The notes: generated by a model from the sequence alone, not told the origin. DNA of 64,000 bases from Betaproteobacteria bacterium (GCA_016713125.1 JADJPT010000006.1:124001-188000); one strand, 5' to 3'; shown: positions 26,758 through 36,264, numbered from the stretch's first letter. Numbers and translations are program-made.

Positions 26758-28219
26758 CCCTGGACGCGCTGCGCTGGGACAACAGCTATGCGCGCCTGCC
26801 TGCCGAATTCCACACCCGGCTGCAACCCACGCCGCTGCCGGCGCCCTACGCGATCGCCTTCAACCCTCAGGCCGCCGCGCTGATCGGCCTGGATCCTGCG
26901 CAAGCCGACGCGCCTGAATTCATACAGGCCATCGCCGGCAACCGCGTGCCCGGCGGCGCCGAACCGCTCTCGGCCGTCTACGCCGGCCACCAGTTCGGCC
27001 ACTTCGTGCCGCAGCTGGGCGACGGGCGCGCCATCCTGCTCGGCGAGATCCGCGGTCCGGACGAACGCCGCTGGGACCTGCAGCTCAAGGGCGCCGGGCT
27101 CACCCCCTACTCGCGCATGGGCGACGGGCGTGCCGTGCTGCGTTCGACCATCCGCGAATACCTGTGCTCCGAGGCCATGCACGGTCTGGGCATCCCGAGC
27201 ACCCGCGCGCTGGCCATCGTCGGCAGCGACGCGCCGGTGCGCCGCGAAACCATGGAGACCGCCGCGGTGCTCGCGCGCATGGCGCCCAGCCACGTGCGGT
27301 TCGGCTCCTTCGAGCTGTTCTACCACCGCCGGCAGTTCGCCCAGGTGCGCGCGCTGGCCGACTACGTGATCGACGAGCACTACCCGCAGCTGCGCGCCGC
27401 CGAGCGCCCGCACGCGGCGCTGCTCGCCGAGATCGTGCACCGCACCGCCGTGCTGCTCGCGCAATGGCAGGCGGTGGGCTTCTGCCACGGCGTGATGAAC
27501 ACCGACAACATGTCGGTGCTCGGGCTGACCATCGACTACGGCCCGTACGGCTTCCTAGACGGCTTCGACCGCAACCACGTCTGCAACCATTCCGACGAAA
27601 GCGGCCGATACGCATACGACATGCAGCCGCGGATCGCGCACTGGAACCTGTACTGCCTGGGCCAGGCCATGCTGCCGCTGATGGAGATGGACGAGGCCGA
27701 GGCCGTGCTGCAGCGCTACGAACCGCTGTTCCAGTCCGAATACGCCGCGCGCATGCGCGCCAAGCTCGGCCTGGCCACGGCACGGGAGGACGATGCCGCG
27801 CTGGTCACCGAACTGCTCGACCTGATGCACGCCAGCCGCACGGACTTCACCATCCTGTTTCGCAGCCTGTCCGGGTTCGACAGCGCCGAGGGCGCGCGCA
27901 ACACCGGGCTGCGCGACCAGTTCACCGAACGCGAGCGCTTCGACGCCTGGGCGGTGCGCTACGCCGCGCGCCTGCGCGCGGAAGGCTCGCGGGACGCCGA
28001 ACGCCGCGCGCGCATGGATGCGGTCAACCCGCTCTACGTGCTGCGAAACTGGATGGCCGAAGAGGCCATCGAGGACGCCCGCGAACGCCGCGAATACGCG
28101 AAAATAGAGGACTTGCGCCGCCTGCTGTCGCGGCCCTTCGAGGACCAGCCCGGCAGCGAGCGCTACGCCGGGCTGCCGCCGGACTGGGCCACGCGCATTT
28201 CGGTAGCTGCTCTTCCTGA
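26754..28219 (+). CDS. selO: SelO-family protein adenylyltransferase (late frameshift)
   Basis: A pseudokinase-fold AMPylase of about 488 residues (YdiU/SelO). It opens with WDNSYARLPAEFHTRLQPTP and contains AVYAGHQFGHFVPQLGDGRA, LQLKGAGLTPYSRMGDGRAVLRS, REYLCSEAMHGLGIPSTRAL, HGVMNTDNMSVLGLTIDYGPYGFLD and NPLYVLRNWMAE. Five codons before the expected end one base is missing near 28204. The conserved terminal Ser-Cys-Ser-Ser-stop is therefore in the next frame (stop at 28217-28219), and the literal frame runs on for 650 bp. Coordinates follow the restored end. Confidence 0.9.
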
Positions 28220-28730
28220 ACATCACGCACCGCGGAATCGCCCACCGCATGGATCGAGACTCTCCGACAGACGCGCTGGTCACCGGAGGGGCCGCTGGCC
28301 GCCGGGCGTGCCGGCGCGCGGGGCGGGGCTGCGCTGCGGCGCGGCGCCGCGGGCGTGCCCGGCCGGCGGCTCGCGCGCCAGGCTGGTGTCGGGGAGCAGT
28401 GGGCAGGCCAGCGCTGACTTCCAGGCGCGCGCAGACGCGCTGACGACCGAATCGCGCGCACTGGGCCCGGGCGCAAAACCGGCGGCCCGAGGAACGGCGC
28501 CCTGCGCCAAGGGGTCTGCAGGCGGCGGCCGGTCGGCAACACGGCCACCGTCACTGCGGGGACGCACCATCGGCGGGCCTGGAGGGGGCGGGTCCCGGCG
28601 ACCGGCCTCGCCGACCTGGTCTGTTTCTCGCCTGTGGCGCGGTGACCCGGCGAGGCGGCCGCGCCGTCCAGGGACGCGCGTACCCTGGCAAGCTCCGCTG
28701 CTCCCCCCTCGCCTTCTGCGCCCGCGGCCT
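28220..28730. other. gene-free, very GC-rich stretch
   Basis: No convincing gene is seen on either strand. A short plus-strand segment near 28250-28300 reads DALVTGGAAG, like the nucleotide loop of a short-chain dehydrogenase, but nothing after it fits that family in any frame. With the decayed receptor that follows, this looks like an eroded gene graveyard or badly assembled sequence. No tRNA, terminator or repeat is recognised. Confidence 0.4.
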
Positions 28731-28734
28731 CTCC

Positions 28735-29310
28735 CAGACCTGGCCGAGCAACCGATCCGCTTCGTGGTGCCGTTCGCGTGGGCGCGGCGCACGCGGTGTT
28801 CGTCGAGAACAAGCCCGGCGGATGCAAGTCCGCGGCGGTCCACCCATCCTCGGCCACGTCGCACGCTGGCCTAAACCCCATGCTGAACAACCAGCCCTAC
28901 GCGTGAACCGCGACTCGCGCGGTGACCCTGCTGGCCAGGTGCCGACGGCCCCGGACGTCCGCCGGGATTCCGGTTCGTCGCGCGGAGGCTCGGCTCGGCC
29001 GGCAAGCAGCGGGGCGGGTCTGAAGCTGGTCGGCGTTCCGTACCGGGGGGCTGCGGGGGGGCGCGGGCTGCCGGCGAGGCAAGCTGGCGCAGCGGTCGCG
29101 CAGGGGAAGGGTTTCGAGACCGGTGGCCTGGCGGCCGGGCAGGTGCTGAAGCTGCGGAAGAAGCGCGAAGGCGCTGCGCTCGGCCTCGGGAGGCTCACCC
29201 CGACAAGCATTTCCGGCGGCGGCGGCGCAGGTTCACCCCTCATCGCCCAGGAGCAGAAGACCTGGAGCGACATCGTGCGGCGCGCCCGCATCACGGACCG
29301 GATTGACTGA
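28735..29310 (+). pseudogene. decayed Bug/TctC-type tripartite tricarboxylate receptor
   Basis: Fragments of a Bug receptor appear in order but in changing frames. PIRFVVPFA is at about 28759 (family: PIRxVVPF.PGG). ENKPGG is near 28810. VGVPYRGAA is near 29030. AQEQKTWSDIVRRARIT is at the C-terminus, ending with the TGA at 29308. The usual protein is about 325 residues; here large internal pieces are lost and the signal peptide is not evident. It directly precedes tcuA, where such receptors are common partners. Confidence 0.7.
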
Positions 29311-29311
29311 C

Positions 29312-30693
29312 ATGACAGACGTACTCGTGATCGGCGGCGGCAACGCCGCCCTGTGCGCGGCACTGATGGCGCGCGAAGCCGGCGCCAGCGTGCTGCTGCT
29401 CGAATCGGCCCCGCGCGACTGGCGCGGCGGCAACTCCAGCCACACGCGCAACCTGCGCTGCATGCACGACGCGCCGCAGGACGTGCTGACCGAGGCCTAT
29501 CCGGAGGAGGAGTACTGGCAGGACCTGTTCAAGGTCACCGGCGGCATCACCGACGAACACCTGGCGCGCATCTCGATCCGCGAATCCTCGGTGTGCCGCG
29601 ACTGGATGCGCCGCCACGGCGTGCGCTTCCAGGGATCGCTGTCGGGCACGCTGCACCTGTCGCGCACCAACGCCTTCTTCCTCGGCGGCGGCAAGGCCCT
29701 GGTCAACGCCTACTACCGCAGCGCCGAGCGGCTGGGCGTGCAGATCCGCTACGAATCGCCGGTCGAGGCGCTGGAGATCCGCGACGGCCGCTTCGTCGCC
29801 GCGCTGTGCAAGGGCGAACGCATCGAGGCGCGCGCCTGCGTGGTGGCCAGCGGCGGCTTCGAGTCCAACCTCGAATGGCTGCGCGAGGCCTGGGGCGAAC
29901 GCAACGGCGAATGGCCGGCCGACAACTTCCTGATCCGCGGCACGCGCTTACAACCGCGGCGTGTTGCTGCGCGCCCTGCTCGACTCGGGCGCCGACCGCA
30001 TCGGCGACCCCTCGCAATGCCACGCGGTGGCCATCGACGCGCGCGCGCCCAAGTTCGACGGCGGCATCTGCACGCGCGTCGACAGCGTGTCGCTGGGCAT
30101 CGTGGTCAACCGCGCCGGCCGAGCGCTTCTACGACGAGGGCGAGGACTTCTGGCCCAAGCGCTACGCGATCTGGGGCCGGCTGGTGGCGCAGCAGCCCGG
30201 CCAGGCGGCGTGGTCCATCATCGATGCCAAGGCGCTCGGGCGCTTCATGCCGCCGGTGTTCCCCGGCGAGAAGTCCGACAGCATCGAGGGACTGGCCGTC
30301 CAGCTCGGCCTCGACCCGGAGAAACTCGCCGCAACCGTGCGCGCCTTCAACGCCGCCTGCCGGCCCGGCACCTTCGACCACGCCGTGCTCGACGACTGCC
30401 GCACCGAGGGCCTCACGCCGCAGAAGAGCCACTGGGCGCGCCCCATCGTGCGCGCGCCCTTCTACGCCTATCCGGTGCGCCCGGGCATCACCTTCACCTA
30501 CCTGGGTGTCAGGGTGAGCGATCGCGCGCGCATCCTGTACCAGGGCAAACCCAGCGCGAACCTGTTTGCGGCCGGCGAAGTGATGGCCGGCAACGTGCTC
30601 GGCAAGGGCTACCTGGCCGGAATCGGCATGACCATCGGCACCGCCTTCGGGCGCATCGCCGGAACGGAGGCTGCGCATGCCGCCCTTGGCTGA
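29312..30693 (+). pseudogene. tcuA: FAD-dependent tricarballylate dehydrogenase (TcuA-like), two frameshifts
   Basis: A fumarate-reductase-type flavoprotein of about 460 residues. The FAD motif is VLVIGGGNAALCAALMAREAG. Further family segments are WRGGNSSHTRNLR, GGGKALVNAYYRSAERLG, ERFYDEGEDFWPKRYAIWG and VMAGNVLGKGYLAGIGMTIGTAFGRIAG. Three frames are used: an extra T near 29947-29950 (CGC-T-TAC) and an extra C near 30118-30121 (GGC-C-GAG) each shift it by one. In active homologues it oxidises tricarballylate (or citrazinate-like acids) to an aconitate, handing electrons to TcuB. Confidence 0.85.
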
Positions 30694-31606
30694 ACTCGTC
30701 GAGCAGGCGAAGTTCGGTGTCGATGTCCCGGCGGCGCTGGCGCGCGTGCGCCTGCGCACCTATGCGGACTACGCCTGGCCGCAACCACTGGCCGCGCTGT
30801 ACCGGCGCAACGGCCTGGTCGTCGCCCTGGCCACGGCCCTCGCGCTGGCGCTGTTCCTGGTGCTCGCCATCGCGCGCCAGGGCGCGCTGTGGCACGAACC
30901 GCTGGCCGGCAATTTCTACGCGGTGTTCCCGCACAACCTGATGGTCGCCATCTTCGGCTCGGTGTTCGCGTTCGCGCTGCTCGCGCTGGGCGTGGGCGTG
31001 GCGCGCTTCTGGCGCGACCAGGCGCCGGGGATCGCCGGCGGCGCGGCAGTGGCCGAGGCGGCGCACGACGCGCTGACGCTCAAGTACCTGGACGGCGGAC
31101 ACGGCGAGGGCTGCAACGAGCAGGACGACCGCTACACGCTGGCGCGTCGGCGCTTCCACCACCTCACCTTCTACGGCTTCCTGCTGTGCTTCGCCTCGAC
31201 CAGCGTGGCCACGCTCTACCACTATCTGCTCGGCCAGCCGGCGCCGTATCCGCTGCTCAGCCTGCCGGTGATCCTCGGCACGCTCGGCGGCATCGGCCTG
31301 ACCATCGGCTGTGCCGGACTGGGCTGGCTGCACCTGCGGCGCGCGCACGGCGCGCCCGAGCAGCGCGGCATGGACCTCGGCCTGATCGCCCTGCTGTTCG
31401 CGGTCGCGGTCACCGGCCTGGCCCTGCTCGCGCTGCGCGACACCGGCGCCATGGCCCTGCTGCTGGCCATCCACCTGGGCACCGTGCTGGCGCTGTTCGC
31501 GCTGATCCCCTACGGCAAGCTGGCCCACGGCGCCTACCGCGGCGCGGCCCTGCTCAAGTGGGCGATCGAGAAGCGCCGGCCGCGCTCACTGGGCGCCCCG
31601 GAGTAG
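30677..31606 (+). CDS. tcuB: TcuB-like membrane electron-transfer protein lacking its Fe-S domain
   Basis: A 309-residue protein matching the membrane half of TcuB: six helices, VPAALARVRLRTYADYAWPQPLA at the junction, FHHLTFYGFLLCFASTSVAT and PYGKLAHGAYR. Family members run to about 370-380 residues because an N-terminal two-cluster ferredoxin domain (CNACRYCEGFC-type motifs) precedes this point. Here that domain is absent, and only 13 unrelated residues lead into the membrane part. The start overlaps the tcuA end by 17 bp. It is probably an internal deletion; electron flow from TcuA would be broken. Confidence 0.8.
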   Translation: MPPLAELVEQAKFGVDVPAALARVRLRTYADYAWPQPLAALYRRNGLVVALATALALALFLVLAIARQGALWHEPLAGNFYAVFPHNLMVAIFGSVFAFALLALGVGVARFWRDQAPGIAGGAAVAEAAHDALTLKYLDGGHGEGCNEQDDRYTLARRRFHHLTFYGFLLCFASTSVATLYHYLLGQPAPYPLLSLPVILGTLGGIGLTIGCAGLGWLHLRRAHGAPEQRGMDLGLIALLFAVAVTGLALLALRDTGAMALLLAIHLGTVLALFALIPYGKLAHGAYRGAALLKWAIEKRRPRSLGAPE

Positions 31607-31622
31607 CGCCCTCCCCGAAAGA

Positions 31623-31676
31623 GAAAGTTCGACTTTCATTTCACGAAACCCGCTCCTGGAGCGGGTTTCGTGTCAG
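31623..31676 (+). repeat. 54-bp dispersed palindromic repeat, copy 1
   Basis: A GAAAGTTCGACTTTC mini-hairpin is followed by TTTCACGAAACCCGCTCC-T-GGAGCGGGTTTCGT, a near-perfect long hairpin, and ends TGTCAG. It differs from copy 2 (38817-38870) at only three of 54 positions. It lies between the converging tcuB and monooxygenase genes and could act as a bidirectional terminator or REP-like element. Confidence 0.85.
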
Positions 31677-31774
31677 TTGGCGTGCCGGATTAAGCAAATA
31701 TATTGAACAACTCCCTTGGCAGGAGGGGAGTCCGGGGCGCCCGGGGAGTCCGGCCGGCACGCCCGCGCCTACGC

Positions 31775-33445
31775 CTACGCCGCCCGGTCGGCCCGTGCCT
31801 GGCCGGCGGGCACGTGCAGGCCGCGCGCCACGTCGAGGATGGGTCCGGCATCCACCGGCAGGGTGTCGCCGCGCCAGGCCACGTGGCCGTCGGGACGCAC
31901 CAGCACATAGCGACGTTCGTAGAGCTCGGCCGCGCGAGGCTCGGCGATGGCGTGCACCGTGAACGGCAGGCCGCGCTCCGCCGCCGCGGCGCTGAAGGGC
32001 TCCTGCGCCGTGCCGCCGTCGAAGCGGAACAGCGCATAGCCCTGGCGCGGCACCAGATCCAGGGTCGAGCGCCCGTCGGCCAGCCAGACGTGCGGCGCGC
32101 GCGAACCCGGTCGCGTGGTCGGGTGATAGACCTGCGCCGTATCCGGCGTGGGCGGCGTGCCGTCGGGCACCACCAGCGGCGAGCCCTCGTAGCGATATCC
32201 CAGGTGCATGCCGCTGGCCGACCAGGTCTTCTTCTGGCTCTGGATGTTGGCCGCAGCCTCGGCGCGCGCCGCGCGCCCGCGCTCCGAGTCCTCCTCGATC
32301 CATTCCGGCAGCGCCATCAGCGTGGCGACGCGGTCGAAGTTGGAGGCCGCCTCCAGCGTGTTGCGCACGCCCACCGGGCGGCGCTCGATCTCGTAGCTGT
32401 CGAGCAGGCCCTCGCCGCCCCAACCGGCGAACACCGCGGCCAGCTTCCAGCCCAGGTCGGCCGCGTCGGCAATGGCGGTGTTCATGCCGAAGCCGCCGGT
32501 GGGATTGAACAGATGCGCCGAGTCCCCGCACAGGAACACGCGCCCCTGGCGGTAGCGCTCGGCCACCACCTGGTAGCCGGTCCAGGGCTGCACCGACAGC
32601 ACATTGACTTCGATCTTCCTGCCGATCGCGCGGCATACGCGCTCGGCCGGATCGAGGCCGTCTTCCTTGAAGAAATAGGTGTTGTAGGTCCAGCGGCTGT
32701 TGCCGTCGATGGTGATGAACACGCCGCGCAGGTCCGGCGCCAGGGTCCACAGCAGCGTGCCCGGGCCGCGCGGATGCGACTTGAGGAACTCCGGCGCGTC
32801 GAAGTAGATGCTCTGGTTGTGCGCCAGCGCGCCGCGCCCCGTGAACGGGATGCCCAGCGTGCGGCGCACCTGGCTGCGGCCGCCGTCGCAGCCGACCAGG
32901 TATTTCGCGCGCACGGTTTCGCTCGCCCCGCCGTCCGTGCGCTCGATGCGCGCGGTCACGCCGCCCGCGTCCTGCGTGAACTCGGCCAGGCGCCAGTTGT
33001 GGCGAACTTCCACGCCGGGCAGTCCGGCCGCATAGGCGCATACCACCGGCTCGATGTAGTTCTGGCCGATCTGCGTCTTGAAGTACGGCGACCAGTCGAC
33101 GTCCGGCAGCCTGGCGCGCATGTCCTCGGAAGCCGACTGGAAGCTGGCCGTGGTGGCCAGCGCGAAACGGTGGATCTCGTGCCCGTTCAGCCGCGTGGTG
33201 AAGATCACGTCGATCGGATACTCCGGCGGCAGGCTGGCGGCCAGGACGCGGTCGGCCAGCCCCCAGCGCCGGAAGATCTCCATGCTGCGCTGGCCGGCCA
33301 TGTTGGCGCGCGGGTGCGCGTTACTGCCGTCGGTCTCGTCGACCATCAGGCAGCCGGCGCCGCGCCAGCCCAGCTCGGCGGCCAGCGTCGCGCCGGCCGG
33401 CCCGCCGCCGACGATCAGGACCGGCACCTCCCGTAGTTCGCTCAT
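31775..33445 (-). CDS. FAD-dependent aromatic monooxygenase
   Basis: A 556-residue group A flavin hydroxylase. The ADP-binding motif VLIVGGGPAGATLAAELG is at residues 9-26. The DG motif is LVGCDGGRSQVRR, and the GD motif is VFLCGDSAHLFNPTGGFGMNTAIADA. The C-terminal thioredoxin-like domain of the phenol/MhpA-type subfamily follows residue 400. It would insert one oxygen into an aromatic or heteroaromatic acid using NAD(P)H. It is last in a minus-strand operon with a Bug receptor, hydrolase and VOC protein. The substrate is not predictable. Confidence 0.88.
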   Translation of the reverse strand: MSELREVPVLIVGGGPAGATLAAELGWRGAGCLMVDETDGSNAHPRANMAGQRSMEIFRRWGLADRVLAASLPPEYPIDVIFTTRLNGHEIHRFALATTASFQSASEDMRARLPDVDWSPYFKTQIGQNYIEPVVCAYAAGLPGVEVRHNWRLAEFTQDAGGVTARIERTDGGASETVRAKYLVGCDGGRSQVRRTLGIPFTGRGALAHNQSIYFDAPEFLKSHPRGPGTLLWTLAPDLRGVFITIDGNSRWTYNTYFFKEDGLDPAERVCRAIGRKIEVNVLSVQPWTGYQVVAERYRQGRVFLCGDSAHLFNPTGGFGMNTAIADAADLGWKLAAVFAGWGGEGLLDSYEIERRPVGVRNTLEAASNFDRVATLMALPEWIEEDSERGRAARAEAAANIQSQKKTWSASGMHLGYRYEGSPLVVPDGTPPTPDTAQVYHPTTRPGSRAPHVWLADGRSTLDLVPRQGYALFRFDGGTAQEPFSAAAAERGLPFTVHAIAEPRAAELYERRYVLVRPDGHVAWRGDTLPVDAGPILDVARGLHVPAGQARADRAA

Positions 33446-33454
33446 GCGCCGCGC

Positions 33455-34474
33455 CTATTCCACCTTGACGCCGCTTTCCTGCACGGCCCGGCCCCAGCGC
33501 GCGCGCTCGCTGCGCGCGAACTCGGCGAACTCCTCGGCCGTGCCGCTGCCCGGCGCGGCGCCGATGCGCAACAGGTAGTCGCGCACCTTGGGCCCGGCCA
33601 GCGCGCGGTTCACCTCCTCGTTGATCCTGCGCACGATGGGCATCGGCACGCCGGTCGGCGCGGCCAGGCCGAACCAGGCCGTGGTGTCCATGAAACCGGG
33701 CAGTCCGGCCTCGGCAAAGGTCGGCACCTCCGGCAAGCCCGGCGAACGCTGCGGCGAGGCGATGGCGATGGCGCGCACCTTGCCCGCCTTGATCTGCGGC
33801 GCGGCCACGAACGACACCGTGAAGTACACCTGCACCTGACCGCCCATCAGCGCCTGCATGCCGTCGGCATCGCCCTTGTAGGGCACGCGCGTGGTCTCCG
33901 CGCCGGCGGCGCGCTCGAGCATCACCAGGGCGATGTGCGCCGAGTTGCCGGCGCCCGGATAACCGCCGTTCAGTGCGCCGGGCTTGGACTTCATCAGCGC
34001 GATCAGCTCGGTCAGGCTCTTGGCCGGCACCTCCGGATTCACCAGCAGCACGTTGGCGATGCGCGTGAGCAGCGCCACCGGCACGAAATCCTTCTCGGCA
34101 TCGAACGGCAGGTTCTTGTACAGGTTGGGGTTCACCGCGAAGGTGGAGGTGGCCACCTGGCCCAGCGTGTAACCGTCGGCAGGCTGCTTGGCGGCGAAGG
34201 CCAGGCCGATGTTGCCGCCGGCGCCCGGACGGTTGTCCACCAGCACCGACTGCTTCCAGGCATCGCCGAGGCGCTCGGCCACCAGGCGCGCGATGGTGTC
34301 GGATGGCCCGCCCGGCGGGAAGGGCACCACGATCTTCACCGGCCGGTTGGGGAAATCGCCGGCCTGCGCGTGCGCCGCGCCGACAGCGCCGAACAGGGCC
34401 AGGCCGGCGGCCAGTGCAGCCACGCCCGCGCGCACCGCCAGTACCTTCGATCCGAACTTCGTCTTGCGTTCCAT
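33455..34474 (-). CDS. Bug-family tripartite tricarboxylate-type receptor
   Basis: A 339-residue periplasmic solute-binding protein with a Sec signal (residues 1-36, cleaved after AHAQA). The Bug signature NRPVKIVVPFPPGGPSDTIAR and DNRPGAGGNIG are present, with RVPYKGDADGMQALMGGQV mid-protein. Such receptors capture carboxylates. No TctAB membrane genes are adjacent, a common situation in Burkholderiales. It is probably the uptake or sensing component for the substrate of the adjacent oxygenase cluster. Confidence 0.92.
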   Translation of the reverse strand: MERKTKFGSKVLAVRAGVAALAAGLALFGAVGAAHAQAGDFPNRPVKIVVPFPPGGPSDTIARLVAERLGDAWKQSVLVDNRPGAGGNIGLAFAAKQPADGYTLGQVATSTFAVNPNLYKNLPFDAEKDFVPVALLTRIANVLLVNPEVPAKSLTELIALMKSKPGALNGGYPGAGNSAHIALVMLERAAGAETTRVPYKGDADGMQALMGGQVQVYFTVSFVAAPQIKAGKVRAIAIASPQRSPGLPEVPTFAEAGLPGFMDTTAWFGLAAPTGVPMPIVRRINEEVNRALAGPKVRDYLLRIGAAPGSGTAEEFAEFARSERARWGRAVQESGVKVE

Positions 34475-34520
34475 TGTCGTCTCCTTGGTTTGTACGCCGC
34501 GTCGCTGCGCGGTCGTTGCT

Positions 34521-35669
34521 TCATTTCAGCCCGGCGGTCCAGCCGGCCAGCAGATCGGCCACCTGCCCGAGCTGCTTCGGTTGCCCCTTCATGTAATGCG
34601 TGGCGCCGACGATGCGGTGGTTCTGCACGCGCGCCCCGCCCGCCGCGCTCCAGGCCGCGACTTCGCTGGGGAACACGCCGCCGTCGGCCGTGTATTCGAG
34701 CTGCAGCACCGGCACGCTGGTCTGCGCCAGCGTGGCCGGGCCCGAGGCGCGCGTGTCCATCGACCACTGGCTGAGCCAGGAAGTCAGGGTGCAGAAGCGC
34801 CCCAGGTTGCTGGGCGACAGGTTGGCCTGCTGCGGCGTGTCGCCGCGGTTGCCGCCGGGCGCCCGGTCGTTGGGGTCGAGCGTGATGTCGACGAAGCGCG
34901 GGTCGCCGTAGGTGCGATGCACGACGAAGGCTTCGTCGCGCGGGCCGCCGGGGATCGCGCGCAGTTGCGCGAGGCGCGCCCTGGCCCAGGCGGTGATCGC
35001 GTCGCTGCGCGCGCGCTGCCTGGCGCGCACGCGCGCGACGAAGTCCGCCGCGAACGGCGGGCCGTTGCGTTTGTCGTAGATGTCGTATTCGGGATCGGTG
35101 CGCAGCGGGTCGCGCTCGTCGACCACCGCCGCATCCATGTAGTTGGTCAGCAGCTGCCCGCGCCCCGGATGCCCGGCCAGCAGCGCGATGCTGTCGGCCG
35201 GGGGCAGGTCTTCCTGGCGCAGGTCGATGGGGTCGCCGGCCGGCGTGTCGCTGATGGTGAGCTTCTCGGCCTGCGCCTGGTACAGCGAGACCAGCGCCGC
35301 GCCGCCGGAGTTGCCGATCAGCGTCACCGTGCGGTAGCCCTGCTCGCGCAGGTAGCGCACGCCCGCGCCCAGGTCCTGGATCACGCGCTCCATGATCAGC
35401 GTGGCATCGCCGCCGTAGTAGCGCGAGTTCAGGCCGAGCATGGCCACGCCGCGTTCGGCCAGCGGGTCGAGCAGGTAATGGTTCATGAAGTTGCTGGCCG
35501 GATGCATGGCCAGCACCGCGTGCCGGGCGCCCGGCGGCGCGACCAGCACGCCGTAGATCTGCGGCCAGTTCGCCTGCAGCCCCGATTGCGTCTCGAAGGC
35601 CGAACCCGGACGCACCGGCAGGGCCACGTGACGGCGCTCGTGGCGTTTTGCCGGCTGCGCCTCAGCCAC
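34521..35669 (-). CDS. alpha/beta-hydrolase fold protein
   Basis: A 382-residue hydrolase with the nucleophile elbow LIGNSGGAALV (Ser121), a conserved N-terminal AVLAMHPASNFMNHYLLDPLAERGVAMLGLNSRYYGGD, and a late His in IVGATHYMKGQ. A long, charged insertion around residues 165-260 forms a cap. No signal peptide is seen. It overlaps the end of the VOC gene by 8 bp. In this context it may cleave a ring-fission product or ester; the exact substrate is unknown. Confidence 0.82.
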   Translation of the reverse strand: MAEAQPAKRHERRHVALPVRPGSAFETQSGLQANWPQIYGVLVAPPGARHAVLAMHPASNFMNHYLLDPLAERGVAMLGLNSRYYGGDATLIMERVIQDLGAGVRYLREQGYRTVTLIGNSGGAALVSLYQAQAEKLTISDTPAGDPIDLRQEDLPPADSIALLAGHPGRGQLLTNYMDAAVVDERDPLRTDPEYDIYDKRNGPPFAADFVARVRARQRARSDAITAWARARLAQLRAIPGGPRDEAFVVHRTYGDPRFVDITLDPNDRAPGGNRGDTPQQANLSPSNLGRFCTLTSWLSQWSMDTRASGPATLAQTSVPVLQLEYTADGGVFPSEVAAWSAAGGARVQNHRIVGATHYMKGQPKQLGQVADLLAGWTAGLK

Positions 35670-36264
35670 CGTGCGCGCCCTTGGCGAAGTAATGCCTGCG
35701 CATCTCCTCGAAGCGCGCGAGCTGCGCGTGCGCTTCGCCGGCCTTGGCCTTCATGACTTCCGGCGGGGCGGTCTGGAACACCAGCTCCAGACGGATGCCG
35801 TTCGGATCGAAGAAATAGATCGAATCGAAGATCTTGTGGTCCACCGGGCCGATCACCTCCACGCCTTCGGCCTCCAGGCGCGCCTTCATGACCTCGAGGT
35901 CGGCGCGCTTCTCGACCTGGAAGGCGAAGTGGTTCACCCAGCTCGGCGTGGCCGGGTCCGGCTCGCAGGCCTTGCCGTCGAACAGGTCGAAGAACGCCAG
36001 GCAGCCGCCGTCGCCCAGCTCGAAGAAGATATGGCAGTACGGATGCTCGTCGCCGGTGCTGGGCACCTTGTCGTGGTAGACGGTGAACACCAGCGGCAGG
36101 CCGAGCACGTCCTCGTAGAAGTGCCGCGTCTCCTCGACGCTGCGGCAGCGATAGGCGAAATGGTGCAGGCCGTGGATGGTCGGCACCGCACCGCGGCCGG
36201 TGTTGACCAGGGCCTGGCGACGCAGCGGGGGGGCTGCGGGGATGCTTGCGGTCGGCATGTTCAT
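35662..36264 (-). CDS. VOC-superfamily dioxygenase/glyoxalase-like protein
   Basis: A 200-residue protein with two paired beta-alpha-beta-beta-beta modules. The first has LHHFAYRCRSVEETRHFYEDVLGLPL. The second is NHFAFQVEKRADLEVMKARLEAEGVEVIGPVDH with metal-ligand Glu in DPNGIRLELVF. The start ATG at 36264 follows a GAGGAG site. It leads the minus-strand catabolic operon, divergent from the IclR gene. It is either a ring-cleaving extradiol-type enzyme or an isomerase; the family alone does not decide. Confidence 0.85.
   Translation of the reverse strand: MNMPTASIPAAPPLRRQALVNTGRGAVPTIHGLHHFAYRCRSVEETRHFYEDVLGLPLVFTVYHDKVPSTGDEHPYCHIFFELGDGGCLAFFDLFDGKACEPDPATPSWVNHFAFQVEKRADLEVMKARLEAEGVEVIGPVDHKIFDSIYFFDPNGIRLELVFQTAPPEVMKAKAGEAHAQLARFEEMRRHYFAKGAHGG

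Noticed and set aside
28249..28300. A short-chain dehydrogenase start (DALVTGGAAG)
   Set aside because: Only the loop-like motif is present; no second motif is found in any frame within 500 bp.
31607..31774. CRISPR-like or attC-type element at the palindromic repeat
   Set aside because: There are single copies at distant sites, no spacer arrays, no integrase and no attC core.
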